In this document: positions 46,219 through 59,100 of the stretch, piece after piece | How the letters are laid out: each line of letters starts with the position of its first letter | Numbering within the stretch: position 1 is the first letter of the stretch | Assembly: GCA_039621445.1 (NCBI GenBank) | Contig: CP154957.1 | Coordinates: 11,675,845-11,739,844 of the forward strand | Direction of reading: 5' to 3' | Origin: Euglena gracilis | Taxonomy: Eukaryota; Euglenida; Euglenophyceae; Euglenales | DNA: 64,000 nucleotides | Translations under genes and position numbers: made by a program | Notes under the pieces: generated by a model | The model's input: the letters and a program-made list of their open reading frames with translations, nothing else | The model's database searches: none | Told to the model about the DNA's origin: nothing

Positions 46219-49200
46219 ATGCTGCGGGGGGCCCTGGTTGCCCTGCTGGCTTGGGGCCTCGCCGCCCAGGACGACCCGGTGCTGGCCATCGAGTTGGACG
46301 ATGCGTCGTTCCTGCCGAGCATCGCCGGTGTGGCACCAGCGACGCACTGACGATGCTGGCGGGGCCCCAGGGAAGGGGCCAATGGAAGGAGCGTGGCCAC
46401 CCCCACAAAACGATTAAACGGGTGCGAATTGTCCCTCTTCCCCTTCACGCCAGAAATCTGAAGCACATTTGACAAGGTTTATGTGGGACCCCCGCACCCC
46501 AAAAAAATGTAATTCTTCTTTCCGGCGCTTTGCAATTAAACGGAATTTTTTTCGCCAATTTTTTGCGTTTTTGTCAAAATTTTGCCCCAAAAAAAGAGCC
46601 CAGAATGGGATTTCGGCCAATTTTTGGGCAAAAAAATTGGCCCGGCAAGTGTCCCCACAGTCACATTCTCGGCCGACTGCTGGAGGTGGACGCGTCGGGC
46701 ACAGGGTTTAAACGGGGGCGCGGTCGGCCAAGCAGTCAGCGGAGGCAGGAGGCCAACCCTCATTTGTGTGAAAACCCTCAGAATTTGTCCTTTCGGCATT
46801 GCAGGGCGGCGCAGCTTCGTCAAGTTCTTCTCCCCGACCTGCGGCCACTGCCGCGCCATGGAGGCCACGTGGGAGGCGCTGGCGGACGCGATCGGGCCTT
46901 TTGGCTGATGCCCACCTGTGGGGGGAGAGGGAGGGAAAGGATGGCAGCCTGGAAAGAAGCCCCTTCCTAAAATGTTTGGTCGGCCTTCCTCCAGTATATT
47001 GATGGTCCCACGTCTTAAAGTTGTCCCTATTTTTTATCCCTATTGTTGTCCCTGTTTTGTTTTTGCAGTTGTTTCTGATTACATCTCTGCAACGCACCCG
47101 CATCAGCATTCTCATCTCCACAAGCTCTTCCCATACAGAGTGTGTTAATTTCGCAGATGCCCTTTTTTTATGACCGTGGCCACTGAAATTTTCTCGTTAC
47201 CCACGGATGGGGGGGTTCGTTGGGTCGTCTTTCAGTGGGTGGGCGGGATGGGGGCCGCAGCAAACGCACGGATGCGATGGACGATGTGTTTGTGGCGGGC
47301 GTGGACTGCACGAAGCCGCAATCGGCCAACACGTGCGCCGCCATGGAGGTTGCGGCGTACCCCACTCTCAAGGTAAGCTGCTGTTTTTGTGGGCAGTTCT
47401 TGGCCTTTTGGACAGGTTGCATTCAGGTTTTGGGGACCCCCCCACCCCACCCACCGGGAGGAATCCCCAGGTGGTGTCCCCCCACGTAGAACCCCCAAGA
47501 GATTGTTCAATTTGCTTGAAAAGGTGAATAAAATCCCACCAGACAAAAATGACCCCCCAAAAAAGTGGGCCCCGAACCCCCCCCCCAGACTCCCCTCCTT
47601 GGGGTACCCCTGGATGGGTGAGTGTATATGGGTGGGGGGGGGACCCCCGATCTTAAAAACCAGGTTGCATTATTTGTGTTTTGCATATTTTTTTTGGTTT
47701 GAATTCGGCATTTTTTATTTTTGTGTCTTTTTTTCAGACCCCCACCCCCGTATCACGACACTCTCTTCTTTGCACCTGCTGTTGCTGCTGGTGATGATGA
47801 TGGATGATGATGATAGTGGTGGTGGTGGTGATGGTGATGGTGATGGTGGTGGTGGTGATGATGATGATGATGATGATGGTGACGATGGTGATGATGATGA
47901 CGATGATGATGGTGGTGGTGGTGGTGGTGGTGATGATGGTGATGATGAATGGGATTGCCAGATGAGGGCAAGTCAGGGCAGAACGGGAATCGGCCAAACA
48001 GCCAGGGTGGTGGGTGGGTGGGGGGGGGTCGACCCCCCCCCACCCCCTGCATGGTGGGTGGGGGGGGTCAACCCCCCCACCACCTCTTCCCGTGTTTCCG
48101 GGAGCACCAATTTTTGGACTCGAAAAAATTTTCCGGCGCCTTTGGCGCCGGGATGTTTTTTTTGACCCATTTTGGGACCCATATGGGAGGTCCCCCCAGA
48201 AACCCCTCAAAACGCCATTTTTTCACACCTTCCAAAAATTCAACGTTTTCTCAAAATTTTGATTTTGAGAGGTTTTTGAAAAAATGTCAAAAAAATGCCA
48301 TTGAAAGTCCAAAAAAAAATCAAAGAGAAAAAAATGTCAGTAAAATTTGACTGTGCCAAATTTTGGCCCACTTTTTTTGACCTTCATTTTTTTCACCCCC
48401 TCCTAGAAGATACCAATTTTTAACCCTGAGATTTTTGAGTTTTTTTTTGTTAAAAAAAAATGTGGTTTTCCATCAAAAAATCATATGTTTTGGGTTCATT
48501 TATGAAGAAAAAAAATTCAAAAAATTTTCCGGCCAAAATCCCCGTTTTCCCGAAATCGGTGAAAATGCTGTGGTGGGTGGGGGGGGGGGGCGGTCGACCC
48601 CCCCAACCAGGCCTTCCCGTTCTGCCCTGGGCAGGCGCATATGGCAGTGTATGGGGTATCGGCCACCCCCTACCCACGCCCACCTTAAAGTCTGGATGGA
48701 GGAATGGAATTGGTGGCTCGGGCGAAGTGCTTCTGGCTCAGGGTGGCACTGATCCACAAATGAGAGAGACCCCACCCCACCCCTTCCCATTTTTCCAGAG
48801 GAATCTGATTTAACAGGTTAAGTTTTCTAGCACCGAAGGAGTTTTCCCTGGCACAGTGGGTCGACCCCCTCAACCCCACAAGGCTTTCTTGTACAGTCTT
48901 GCCCCCCCCCCCTTCAGCTCGTTGAGGAGAACATCGTGTACGACTACACCGGCGAGCGGGAGTTGGCCAGCCTCAAGGCGTTTGCTACCAAGGTCAGGCT
49001 TTTGCACGACACAAAAAATTACCTGCGAAATATGCTCCTGCGGGGTCGAAATGAGGAATTGGGGGGCTTGACGGGGGAACTGAAACGGGCTGTGGTTGTA
49101 ATTTTGGACCGCTGCAAAATTCTCTCTTCTTTTCTTTTCATCCGTTAAAAAAAAATATTTGTACATTTTCCAGCTCACGCTTTAATGTCTTCGGTGTAGA

Positions 49201-52200
49201 CAAATGGAAACAGCCATTTGCGCAACACACCACGTTTGCATTTCCAATGGATACATACAAACTTCATTTGTGCATTTTTTTTTGGCACAGCTCCATTTCA
49301 GTGTGTTCACTTTCGGTTCGAGTTCAGAATCCCCAGCCGAGTGCCTCGCCCCTCTGTGACATTCACTTCCTCCGCCAGGGGTACCGGCGCGTCAAAGGCA
49401 CCCCACTCAGGCGGGCGCCACCCGCGACGGTGGACGACCGGTTTGTGATGGAGGCCAGGGATTGTGCTCCGGGGATTCGTGAAGGGACGGTACTCCCTCG
49501 GGTACCAATGAAAATCCCGGACTGTCCACCCTGGCTCGATGGTTTTGGGTTTGGGGAAAGCATACGTATGTGTGCTCGTGCAGAACTGGTTGTCGGACAC
49601 GTTCGATTTTTTTTGATTATTTGGCAAAATCCTTTCCTTGATTTTGTGTTTTTTAACGAATCCCATTCCTCCCTTTCCATGAGCGATTTTTGCGATGCAC
49701 TGTGTTTTATTATTTAATGGCAAGAACATAACAAAAATATGGTAAATTTTTTTCAGAAAAAGTGAAGGCTTTTTTTTTGCAATGAATCAGTCATCAGCCC
49801 AAATATTCCCCCCAAAAAATGTTCATATTTCTTCCATGGTTTCTTCCCTCAAAGGCAGAGGCGGCTGCCCCAAACGATGAGAAAGGAAAGGTTCGGGAGT
49901 ATCAGAAAATTGGGGAGTTTGCCCGTCATTTTTCCACAGCGTTTTCTGTGAATTATCGTGGGGCACAATGCAGGGCTGCTCCCAGAAACCCCGTGGGTTG
50001 TTGGCAAGTGACCCCCTTCCTGTTTTCCACGGGCACCGACTTCCAGCCAAACGCTTTCTCTGGCACGTTTGGAACCCATGGTTTTTTTCCTATGCTACGG
50101 CAGGCAGGGGTGCTCCCACCCACACCGCCCCATCCCAACCAGCCCCAAACAAGACCCAGGATCCCCTTTTTGGGGTCCACCGCTGAAAACCCCAAGGGGA
50201 TTCTTGGTTTTGGGTCTTGTTTGTTTTGCCGATTGTGTTGGCACCAAAGATGCTGTGGAAACTTTTGGCCACTTTTAATGACCTTTGTGGCCAATTCTCC
50301 TAGGATTCCAAGGTACCCCCCCCTCCTTCCTGGGGGGTGTTGGCTGGCTGGTTTTCTGAAGAAAAAGGTGAGCGAGTGAAAGATTGGAGGAGTGGAGGTG
50401 ACACCGCCCGAGGTTAGGAAAAAAATTGCTTTTTTCTTGAGACTTTTTTTTTTCTGAGACGGGTGGAAGGAGGGTCCCTGGCGGCGGTGACAGACGCCAA
50501 CCTCACCGCCGTGGAGGCCAGCGGCAAGACTGTCATGCTGGAGTTTTTCGCCCCATGGTGTGCCCTCGAGCTGCGAGGGAGGTGAGGGAGGGAGGGGGGT
50601 GAGGGGGGTGGCGCTTCTCTGCAGCGGTCGATAGCACGAAATGTTGAAAGGTGTTGAAAATGAACGCCAGTTTGCTTCAGTTAAAATGCATTTTGCAGGA
50701 AATGGCAATTTCAATTCACATCTTTTAGCACTTTGTGTGGGACATTTCTGGAATCAGGTGTTGCGGATAATTTCCCGGCCTGACCGTCAGTCCGCATGCT
50801 CCTGACAAACATCTTTCGGCTCCGCGGTTCAAACGTGCTCGAAATGTCTGTGGATCAGCGTTGCTACCTTGCCTGGTAGGTGCGGGATGTGCCAGCAGAT
50901 GGTCCCTGCCTTCAATGAGTTAGCGCAGACCCTGGCCAAGGAACACCCTGACCTCCTGGCAGTGAAGGGCGGGGCAGTGCTGGGACTACTGACAACAGTT
51001 TTTGTCTGGAGGTACGTGTGTGGGAGGAAATCAGATGGTTCTGGATGGTTTGAAGGTTGTTGCGAACAGAATGCATTATTTTTCTGGGCCAGAAGATTTG
51101 CACTTTTACCCCACTGTTCCAAGCGCGACTTTGTTTTTGCCTCAATTCTGTGCCCTCCTCGACCCGGTGTGCGAGTCGTAAAAAAAAAAGCAAACGTCAA
51201 AAAACTCTCATTTTGCATCAATTTTGACCTGTTTTCTTGAGCACCCACCCTCACCCCCATTCCTTGGGGGATTCAAATAAAAAAAATGCTTCTGTGGAAA
51301 CGCTGGCGGCTCTCCGCACACACCACGGCTGGACAATGGACGCTGCCCCGAAGGCCGTGCGACGCCACGGTGTGGACCGCCAGCGCGCGGCGCTACCGGG
51401 TGAAGGGCTACCCCACCCTGAAGGTGCTGCACAACGGGCAGGTCTACAATTACGACGGTGTCCGCTCCGCCCCTCTTTGAACCGCACAGCTGGGCTTATG
51501 CGGCGCGCAGCAAGACCGACTGGTTTATGTCAGGCTGTCGGGTGTGGCCAACATCAAAAGCGAAGCCGTCCAACGGCTCAAAAAGTGAGGTGTCGGATTG
51601 TTTTCGACGGTGCTTGGAACCACGCTTGCACTTAGTGTACCCGGAAGAAATGCTTCTTTGCCCTGCAAAGAAGCAGGGCAAAGAAGCTCTGCCCTTCTTC
51701 GCAGGGCAGAGCTTGCCCTTGCAGAGCTTGGGCAAGCGCAGAGCTTGCCCCTGCTCTGTCCTTGCAGAAAACTCTTCTGTAACCAGCTGCACTTCGGCAG
51801 ACTTCTGGTTGTGCATTGCGTGCGCCACGACAGAGTTAAAGTGTGTGCGACGAGCAACGCGACGCCAGAAAGTGTGTTCACTGCGGCATTACAGCTGAAG
51901 ATTTTTTGTGCCGTGTCCACTGCGGCAAACAAATGAGTTGGGTGACCACCGCGGCACAAAATTTTTGCTCCAACTGCGACCGCCGCAGGAACATCATTTG
52001 CACCGTGGTGCACTCCCACAAAGTGTGCTTGGAACGCCCGCAACCACAGGTCGTCCGTTTTCGGTGCTGCTTTTCCGCTCACCGTCCTCGGCTGTTCAAA
52101 TTGCAAAACTATTGAGCTCCGTCCACAGGCCAGCGCGACGCGACGTCCATGCTGGAGTTCCTCCTCAACCCGACTGGCACCCCGGCCTCCATCCCGGGGC

Positions 52201-53369
52201 AGTGGGACTTCACGGCGCAGGTGATGGACTTCGTGGACCAGCTGGGCCGGGACGTGGAGTTGGTGCTGAAGTACAAACAGGTCCTGACCCTGTTTTTGGC
52301 GATTTTGAATCAGTTTGGTGAGTGCAAGCCTGGGTGATTTTTTTCCAGGGAGGCCGCAGGGGGATTTCCGGTATGGCAAGTCAGCCCCTTCTGGGGAGGG
52401 GGGTGATGAAATGACGAAAGGCGGGGGTGCCTGAAAGTTTGTATTTTTTTTTTAGTTCTTGTGAACGGAATGCAATTTTCGGATAGTTTCGACGAGAACC
52501 CAGAGAGCTGCCAACCCCAACCTCGAGAGGGGGCCAACAAGCACTGTGCACCTGTGAGCCTGGGTCAGTTAACTGGGGACCGCTTCGTTCCACAACTGGG
52601 CCAGCCCTCTCGATGGAGTCTCTGCAGGTCCCATGGCCTTTCCTCTACGCCTTCAGACCGCCGCCCTCGCCATCTACGTCCTCGGCCTGCTCAGCGGCTG
52701 CGTGTTCGTGCTGCTGGTCGCCCTCGTCCTGCCCCACCCCCGGGCCCCACAGCCAGAGCGGAACGGGAATCCCAGAAACGGGGGGGATGTCCATCAGCGC
52801 GCTGGAATCACACCAAAGTTACTCACCCGGTCAGGGGGATCAACACACGAGCACTGGTGTAAAGGGTCCCTGCTGGCCACTAACCACACAGCAAACTGGG
52901 CCAGAAGCGAAGTTAGCCCAGGCTATTAACAGACAGGAAGCCTTAGTGCAACTAAGGGGGATGTCCGTCATCTTCTGCGTGGAGGAGGGAGGTCGTCGAT
53001 CAGCGAGGCGCCCAAGCCAAAGGGGGCTCCTGGGGGGGAGGGGGGGCAAGGCCACCTCCACGCACACAGACTAAACGGGCCACAGCGAAAACCAGCACCA
53101 GGCCAGAAGAGGCGATAACGGCAAACGAACCGCCACAGTACACACGGGGGGGGGGGCACGCCAGCCACCGCCAGCAGCAGTTGTCCCGCCCGCCCAAAGT
53201 TTTCCGGCCGCTGAGCTGGGCCCCGGCCATTCAGCGACGCCGTGGGGGTTCGACCCTCACCCAACCCGGCCGTCCGGCCCAGCCCTGCCCCTGGCCGAAG
53301 CCCCGCGCCCCGCCGACTGCCGCCCCGGCCGCCCCCGCCCCCACCGACCAGGAGCGGAAGGACCAGTAG
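46219..53369 (+). CDS. Transmembrane protein disulfide isomerase with two thioredoxin domains (about 12 exons)
   Basis: Predicted ER oxidoreductase that forms or rearranges disulfides. Exons: 46219-46327, 46805-~46900, 47261-47372, 48918-48992, 49379-~49440, 49855-49890, ~50461-50557, 50880-50961, ~51354-51457, 52129-52280, 52657-~52788, 53235-53369. Residues 1-16 are a signal peptide (MLRGALVALLAWGLAA). Domain 1: FVKFFSPTCGHC, then VAGVDCTK, YPTLK and YTGERELASLKAF. Domain 2: VTDANL, MLEFFAPW|CGMC, YRVKGYPTLKVLHNGQVY, YDG|QRDATSMLEFL. A helix follows (LAIYVLGLLSGCVFVLLVAL), then a Pro/Ala tail ending RKDQ. Phases agree at 46327/46805, 47372/48918, 50557/50880 and 51457/52129. Junctions around 46900, 49440 and 51354 are unresolved. 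Identity is firm; the closest subfamily is uncertain. Confidence 0.88.
46805..46900 (+). CDS. PDI exon with first active site (CGHC)
   Basis: Acceptor gcattgcag, then RRSFVKFFSPTCGHCRAMEA and TWEALADAIG. The first codon joins G from 46327 with GG here. No GT donor follows before the in-frame TGA at 46906, so this exon's end is not settled. Confidence 0.88.
47775..47950. repeat. (GAT/GGT)n microsatellite in a PDI intron
   Basis: Mixed GAT, GGT and GAC trinucleotides over about 175 bases. Long Asp/Gly or His/Ile frames here are artefacts. Confidence 0.93.
50880..50961 (+). CDS. PDI exon completing the second active site (CGMC)
   Basis: After ggtag the first G completes the Trp codon begun at 50556 (TG|G), then CGMCQQMVPAFNELAQTLAK and EHPDLLA. 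The site is Cys-Gly-Met-Cys where most PDIs have Cys-Gly-His-Cys. The donor chosen is GCA|gtgaag. Confidence 0.85.
52657..52788 (+). CDS. PDI transmembrane exon
   Basis: Phase 0 joins 52280 (KYKQ) to TAALAIYVLGLLSGCVFVLL, VALVLPHPRAPQPE. One membrane-spanning helix with a polar Pro-rich side after it. The donor GAT|gtccat keeps phase 0 with the last exon; it is weak, but the same hexamer serves at 59811. Confidence 0.65.
53235..53369 (+). CDS. PDI terminal exon with RKDQ C-terminus
   Basis: Frame STLTQPGRPAQPCPWPKPRA then PPTAAPAAPAPTDQERKDQ and TAG. The last four residues have basic residues at -4 and -3, the position of dilysine-type ER retrieval signals on type I membrane proteins. The exon's link to the gene rests on phase and position only. 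Confidence 0.55.
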   Translation, partial: RRRGGSTLTQPGRPAQPCPWPKPRAPPTAAPAAPAPTDQERKDQ

Positions 53370-53816
53370 CCCCCCCCCCACCCTCCTCCTCCAGCCTGGA
53401 CGCCAGCCGGGATGGGCTGAACCATTTGTGGGCCGAGGGCGATCGTTAATTTGTGGTGGGGGCCAAAGGGCCAAAGGTGGAACTGAAAGCCTTCTTCCAG
53501 GGCTTTTCCCAAGCATGTAACACTTGGAATCTCACAAAATCATGCATGACCACGCAAATCATTATTGCAGCGATCTTGTAAAAATCACCTAAAGTTACAT
53601 GTAGAAATTTCAGCCAGACATTTTTTGTCAAGTAAAAACAGAAGACAATTGTGATAACCTGAAAGACCACACGAAATTTTCTGTGCTTTCTCGGGATTGT
53701 GATGCATTTTTATTGAAAAAATTTTCCGGTATTGCAGAAAACGAAGCTGGCATAGCTTTTCTCCAAAAATGTCCAAAACCTGCACCTTCTCTGGCAAAAA
53801 AAAATTGCGATTGAGG

Positions 53817-53894
53817 CAGAGATTTTTTTAAGTTTGGACAGGGGGTGGGTCCCGGCTGACCCCTCTCCCCCCCCAGGTCCTAAAAAAACCTCTG
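53817..53894. mobile_element. 78-bp element with CAGAG...CTCTG ends
   Basis: CAGAGATTTTTTTAAG at the left, GGTCCTAAAAAAACCTCTG at the right, inverted. Flanks GATTGAGG and GACTGAGG agree at 7 of 8. It is nearly all terminus. Confidence 0.78.
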
Positions 53895-54957
53895 GACTGA
53901 GGCACAGTAGCTGAAGCGCAAAACCGTGCAACCTGTGGGGATGTGAGCGCCATGGTGAGCTTTCGCACATTTCTATGAAAAGCTCTGCTTCCTCAAGAAA
54001 AATGTGCAAGTGTATTCGAAAAAATATTTTGCCTTCGCCGAATGGATGAACCGATTCTTGATGGAGTGTTGGTCCCCTGGTCCATTACCCATCACCAGGC
54101 CAACAATTCCTTTGTTCCTCGTAGCCCACTACGTATGCCTGACTGCACTGCATTTTGGACTCGGTGGAATTTTTTTCCGCCCTTGCATTATCTTCCCTCC
54201 AAACGTCCTGGCAGCTTTTTTGTTCGCTGGCACCTGCTTTTTTCGGTCCCTCAGGCAGTTACCCTTGGCAGCACCCTGTGCGGATAGCAGGGATGCACCA
54301 GGGCGAAGTGAATCAACAGCATGGATGGTAAAATGTAACATGATAGCATGGCAACATGGTAAAATGTAACATGATACAGTGGTAAATACTGAATGCATTA
54401 CAGACTGTAATATGAACTAACCATGGCAAAAATGGCCGAAATTGGTTACCTTGACCAAGTCATTGCAGCAGCGTTGGCAGGCGTTGCCATCATGCGTTGT
54501 CCAAAGGGGTCATAGGCTACCCAACCCTCCTTGTCGAGTGGCATATGGGAAGGGGCACAATCCGGAAAAATTCCTCTTGCAAGGCTGGCCACAGATTTGC
54601 ATGCAGCACTGTTGCAGGGCTGACTGGGGCACTGCTGTGTGGGGCAGGGCCGTGCTAGCACCACCACCATGGCACATGGGTTGGTATAGGCTTTGGGGCT
54701 GGCGATTGAGTACCCAGTACGAAACTTGAGGGTGGATGGCAGCCTTTTTTCACTGAGTACAGTGGGGGACATAAATAGTGGGACGCTCCGTCAGACATAA
54801 ATAGTGGGACACCTAAAAATTTTTTGGGGGGACAGACATTTTTGTGAGCTGCGAAGTTGTTGAGGACCCGGATATAATCAAGGTGTTTCAAGTTGCCGCA
54901 CGTATAACGGTTGCCCTGCACCACCCAACGGATGGCAAAGGGCTGTGGGGGTGCAAA

Positions 54958-55165
54958 TTAATAGCGCATGGGGCCTCCAAGAGCCTCGAGCACAGCAACA
55001 AGGCGGCTGGGCATCGATGCATACAAGACACGAGTTTCCGTCGGCGTGATTTCAGAAAACGCACGCTGCGGGGCTGCCCGGGGGTCATTCTGGTTCGCAA
55101 ACACGCAGCCGTCGAGCTTGCGGAGGGCAACGGGCCACAGATGCTCAACCGGGTCGCTTTTGTGG
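54958..55165 (-). pseudogene. C-terminal fragment of a Tc1-like transposase
   Basis: On the minus strand the frame reads PVEHLWPVALRKLDG, then LYASMPSRLVAVLEALGGPM and RY before TAA. The (N)PVEHLW word corresponds to the region of the third catalytic acidic residue in Tc1 transposases, and SMPSRLVAVLEA.GGPMRY to their usual C-terminus. The right arm (55660-55762, + strand) repeats the tail as ASTPNRLVAVLEAHGGPMRY. The N-terminal two thirds are missing. Confidence 0.8.
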
Positions 55166-55435
55166 TTTTTTTTTACCCCGGGGGGAGGGGGTCCGGGCCA
55201 AAAACCAATCAGTCACTCTGAAAAAACCAGTCACCCCGGGGGGGGGGGGGGTGGAGTGGGACAGTGACTAAGTGATTGTATCGTGGGGGCTCATCGGTGG
55301 CCAGAAACAGACCTCATTTTCTCCCATGGTGGCAGGTCAACGCTTCTCTTTCAGCGTGCGCCGAAGTCAACGAGCCAGGGGTGTTCGTTTTATGGATTGC
55401 ATTGAGGCATGACGCATATTCTTGCAAGCACCCAC

Positions 55436-55592
<157 letters not shown>

Positions 55593-56177
55593 ACACAACG
55601 CACGCTGCGGGGCTGCCCGGGGGTCAGCCCCGCAGCGTGCGTTTTCTGAAATCACGTGCGTTTTCTGAAATCACGCCGACGGAAACTCGTGTCTTGTATG
55701 CATCGACGCCCAACCGCCTTGTTGCTGTGCTCGAGGCTCATGGAGGCCCCATGCGCTATTAATTTGCACCCCCACAGCCCTTTGCCATCCGTTGGGTGGT
55801 GCAGGGCAACCGTTATACGTGCGGCAACTTGAAACACCTTGATTATATCCGGGTCCTCAACAACTTCGCAGCTCACAAAAATGTCTGTCCCCCAAAAAAT
55901 TTTAGGTGTCCCACTATTTATGTCCGACGGAGCGTCCCACTATTTATGTCCCCTACTGTATGTGTGTAAGATATGACATCACCGAACAATACATGTTTCA
56001 TGCACTATACATGCAATATACATACAATATCTATACATACAATATACACACAATGTACATGCACTATACATACATGCAATATACGTCGTATCTGGCTTTC
56101 CCTTGCCCGCACGTCGAGAAAAGCTCTAGCATGAGCATCCCCACCCTCCCCCTGTCCCTCCACAGCCCACCCCATCC

Positions 56178-59100
56178 ATGGACGCGGCCCCCCCGGGGGC
56201 GCTGGACGTCGTGGACGGGGCCCTGAACCGCGTGTACAAGAAGCAGCGCACCGTGGCCGCCGCCACGGCCGACGTGCTGGATCGGGGCGGTGCATAAGGG
56301 ACATGTTTTCTTTCTTTCTTTTTGAGAAAGGGCCCCCCTAGGCCCCTTGAGCAAGCACTGATTTGGCAAATATTGGGCTAACTTGGGTCAATATGAGCAC
56401 ATTTTATGGCATTTTTGGCCATTTTGCGCCATTTTGGTGATTTTGGGTAATTTTTCACAATTTTTTTTGTGGACATTGTTGACGTTTTTGGGCGAGTTTA
56501 GGTTATTTGAAGCCATTTTAGGTCATTTTGGTTGCTTTTGGGGGCCTTTTGCGGTCATTTTTAGGCTTTTTTGTGGTCATTTTTTGGGGTTTCTGTGGTC
56601 ATTTTGCTAGGTTGGGAGTCAGTGGATGCAGTGGTTGCAGATACTGGACAAGATGCAATGGATGCATATGCTGAACAAGATGCAGACACTGGACAAGATG
56701 TCGACACTGCACAAGATGCAGATGCTGTACAAGATGTAGATGCTGGATAAGATGCGATGTTGAACAAGGTGCAGACATTGGACAATTGGGTGGGCGCATT
56801 TGATGCCAATATTTCAACATCATGGGCCGATCACATGTTTGCTTGCTTTTGTTCTGCTGCTCAAGCTGAGCGCATTTTCTCCCAATTTCGCCACATCCAG
56901 ACGGATTTTTGAAGTCATGCCTCTCTTCTCCTGCCATCATGCCTGACCGTGGAACACGTGGTGCTCAAAGAACCACCTCCGAAAGGGTTATTTGGGCCAA
57001 AGCTGATGGTTTTGATGACATTTCAGAAAATTGTTGTGACAAGGTGCAACCAGGCAAAGTATGTGAAGTGTTTTTTTCTCTGTTAAAGGTGTGATTCCTG
57101 CATTAGGTTTATTTCACACAAGTGGATGGGATATAACAGTGCCACCATCAAACAATGTTGTTTGGGGTATCAAGCTGGAATAGGTGAGGGGAAGTTGTTT
57201 GTGAAAAGCTTCCACGCCAAGAGGTTTGAAGAGAAAAGCACCAGTTTTGGCGTTGCCACCCACCATTGTGGTTAATATGTCATGGTGCCAACCACTCTCA
57301 TGAAGCGTCCCAAGAACCCCCAACAAAGAAAGACCAAAGTGGACAAGAGCCTCTCTGGCAAGAAAAAAGAAGCCCATTCCCAAAACCTTGCATTTGCATA
57401 TTGCAACAAAAACTCTTTGACCTCTTTGATCCCTGAGCACCCATTCCAAACGGACCTCCTTGGATGAGTTAGCTTGTCACGACTGCTTGCACGTTGACTG
57501 AATGATCAATGCGCATTGTTGGTATGAAAGAATTTTAAGGCAGCTTTACCCCCACCTATAGGAAAAAATGGCCAAAAATGGCCGAAAATGGCCAAAAATG
57601 GCGAAAATCTGGGGGTCAATTCTAGGTGCTTGCCCTTGAGGACCGCCCTTGAGCCTAAGGGCTAAAAACAGGTTGAGCCAGGACTCGGACAAAAGTCAAA
57701 GTTTAAAAGTTAAAAAAAACCCATTTAAACAACCCATTTAATGTTTTTTGCTGGTTGGAGATGGTCCGAGGATGCCAGAAACCTCTTTTCCTCCCCGATG
57801 TCGACCTGTTGTTGTCAATATGTGGCCATTCTTTTCAATTATTTTTTTGTGTATTTTCTCATTCTTTTGGATGTGCCGGGACAGCAGAGTTTTTTTTTAT
57901 GCTTAAGAACTGCCTTGTTCTGGACACACTAATCACGGCGTTCGAGGAGGCGAAGCGGGCGCTGGCGGCCGGGCAGGAGACGGTGCCCGCCGCCCAGACT
58001 TCTTTTTAAGTCAGCAGACCCGGGGGAGGGCGGGTGGGTGGGTGGGTCCGGGCCGGACCCCCCGGGGGGGGTCCCACGCCGGAGGCGCCGGGTATACGCG
58101 AAGCGCCGAAAATTTTTGAAAATTGCCTTTAACGGGCCCGATTTTGGGGGGGGTCCCCCCTGGGGGGGTCCCGGGGGGACCCCCCCCTCCCCCCCCCCGG
58201 GGGTCTTAAAAAGAAGCCTGCCGCCGCCCTGGAGCAGCTGCAGCACGCCGTGCGCAGCTGCCAGGCTCAGGGTGGGGCTTCGGGGTGCTGTCTGGTGGTT
58301 TGGATGGCGTGCCGACCCACACTTGAAATAAGGATTTTGGTAAACCCTCCCCCCAAAAGATACCCCCCCCAAATAATACCCCCCCCTCGGGATCCGACTT
58401 CGGCGACCAAAATAATACCCCCCCCCTGGTTTCGGGCCGAAGGCCCGGATTTTTGACCTGAAAATGTAGGTAAAAATCACAGTCTCTGACAACAAATTAC
58501 GAAAAAATCAATTTTTCTGGATGATCTGGCCTCCAAAAAATGCTAAATTTCATGAAAAAGTACAAAAAATGACCCCAAAGGGGGGTTTTGGCGCTATTTT
58601 TGCTCCTACGGAACTTCGAAAAATTTCGAAGAATTTTGGGAAATAATACCCCCCAAATAATACCCCCCCCCCTCGGGCCGAGACTTCGGGCGAAAAAATA
58701 ATACCCCGGGGGGTATTATTTGGGGGGGTTACCAACTTAGGATCACCAGCCCAAATTGTAAATTTTCAGCCTCAAAATTAGGAATACACTAGAAAATTTC
58801 ATCTAACCACAGAGCACCGGCATTTTTCCCGAAAAAAGAGCCGGTAACAAGGGTCTCGTGGCCGGAAAGTCGCAGACAAGTCGCACCCCAAGACGAACGA
58901 AAGACAGCGATTCATCATCCCCCCCCCAACATGGCCCAGGGGGGGAGGCATACCGGGTGTTCAGCCAAGTTAATTTTCTATTTTCGGACCAAATGCTTTT
59001 CCCTTGGATGCAGGGCCACCACAGGGAAGTTTTGTAGCAAAAATGACTGGAGGGATAACAAGTGGGGAAAATCTGGGTATTTGGGTATATTTTTGTCTGC

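Noticed and set aside
47734-48210. His/Ile- or Asp-rich frames near 47.8-48.0 kb
   Set aside because: Microsatellite translation inside a PDI intron.
58015-58210. G/C runs as a possible CRISPR or structured RNA
   Set aside because: The runs are explained by the introner-like element; no regular spacer pattern is present.
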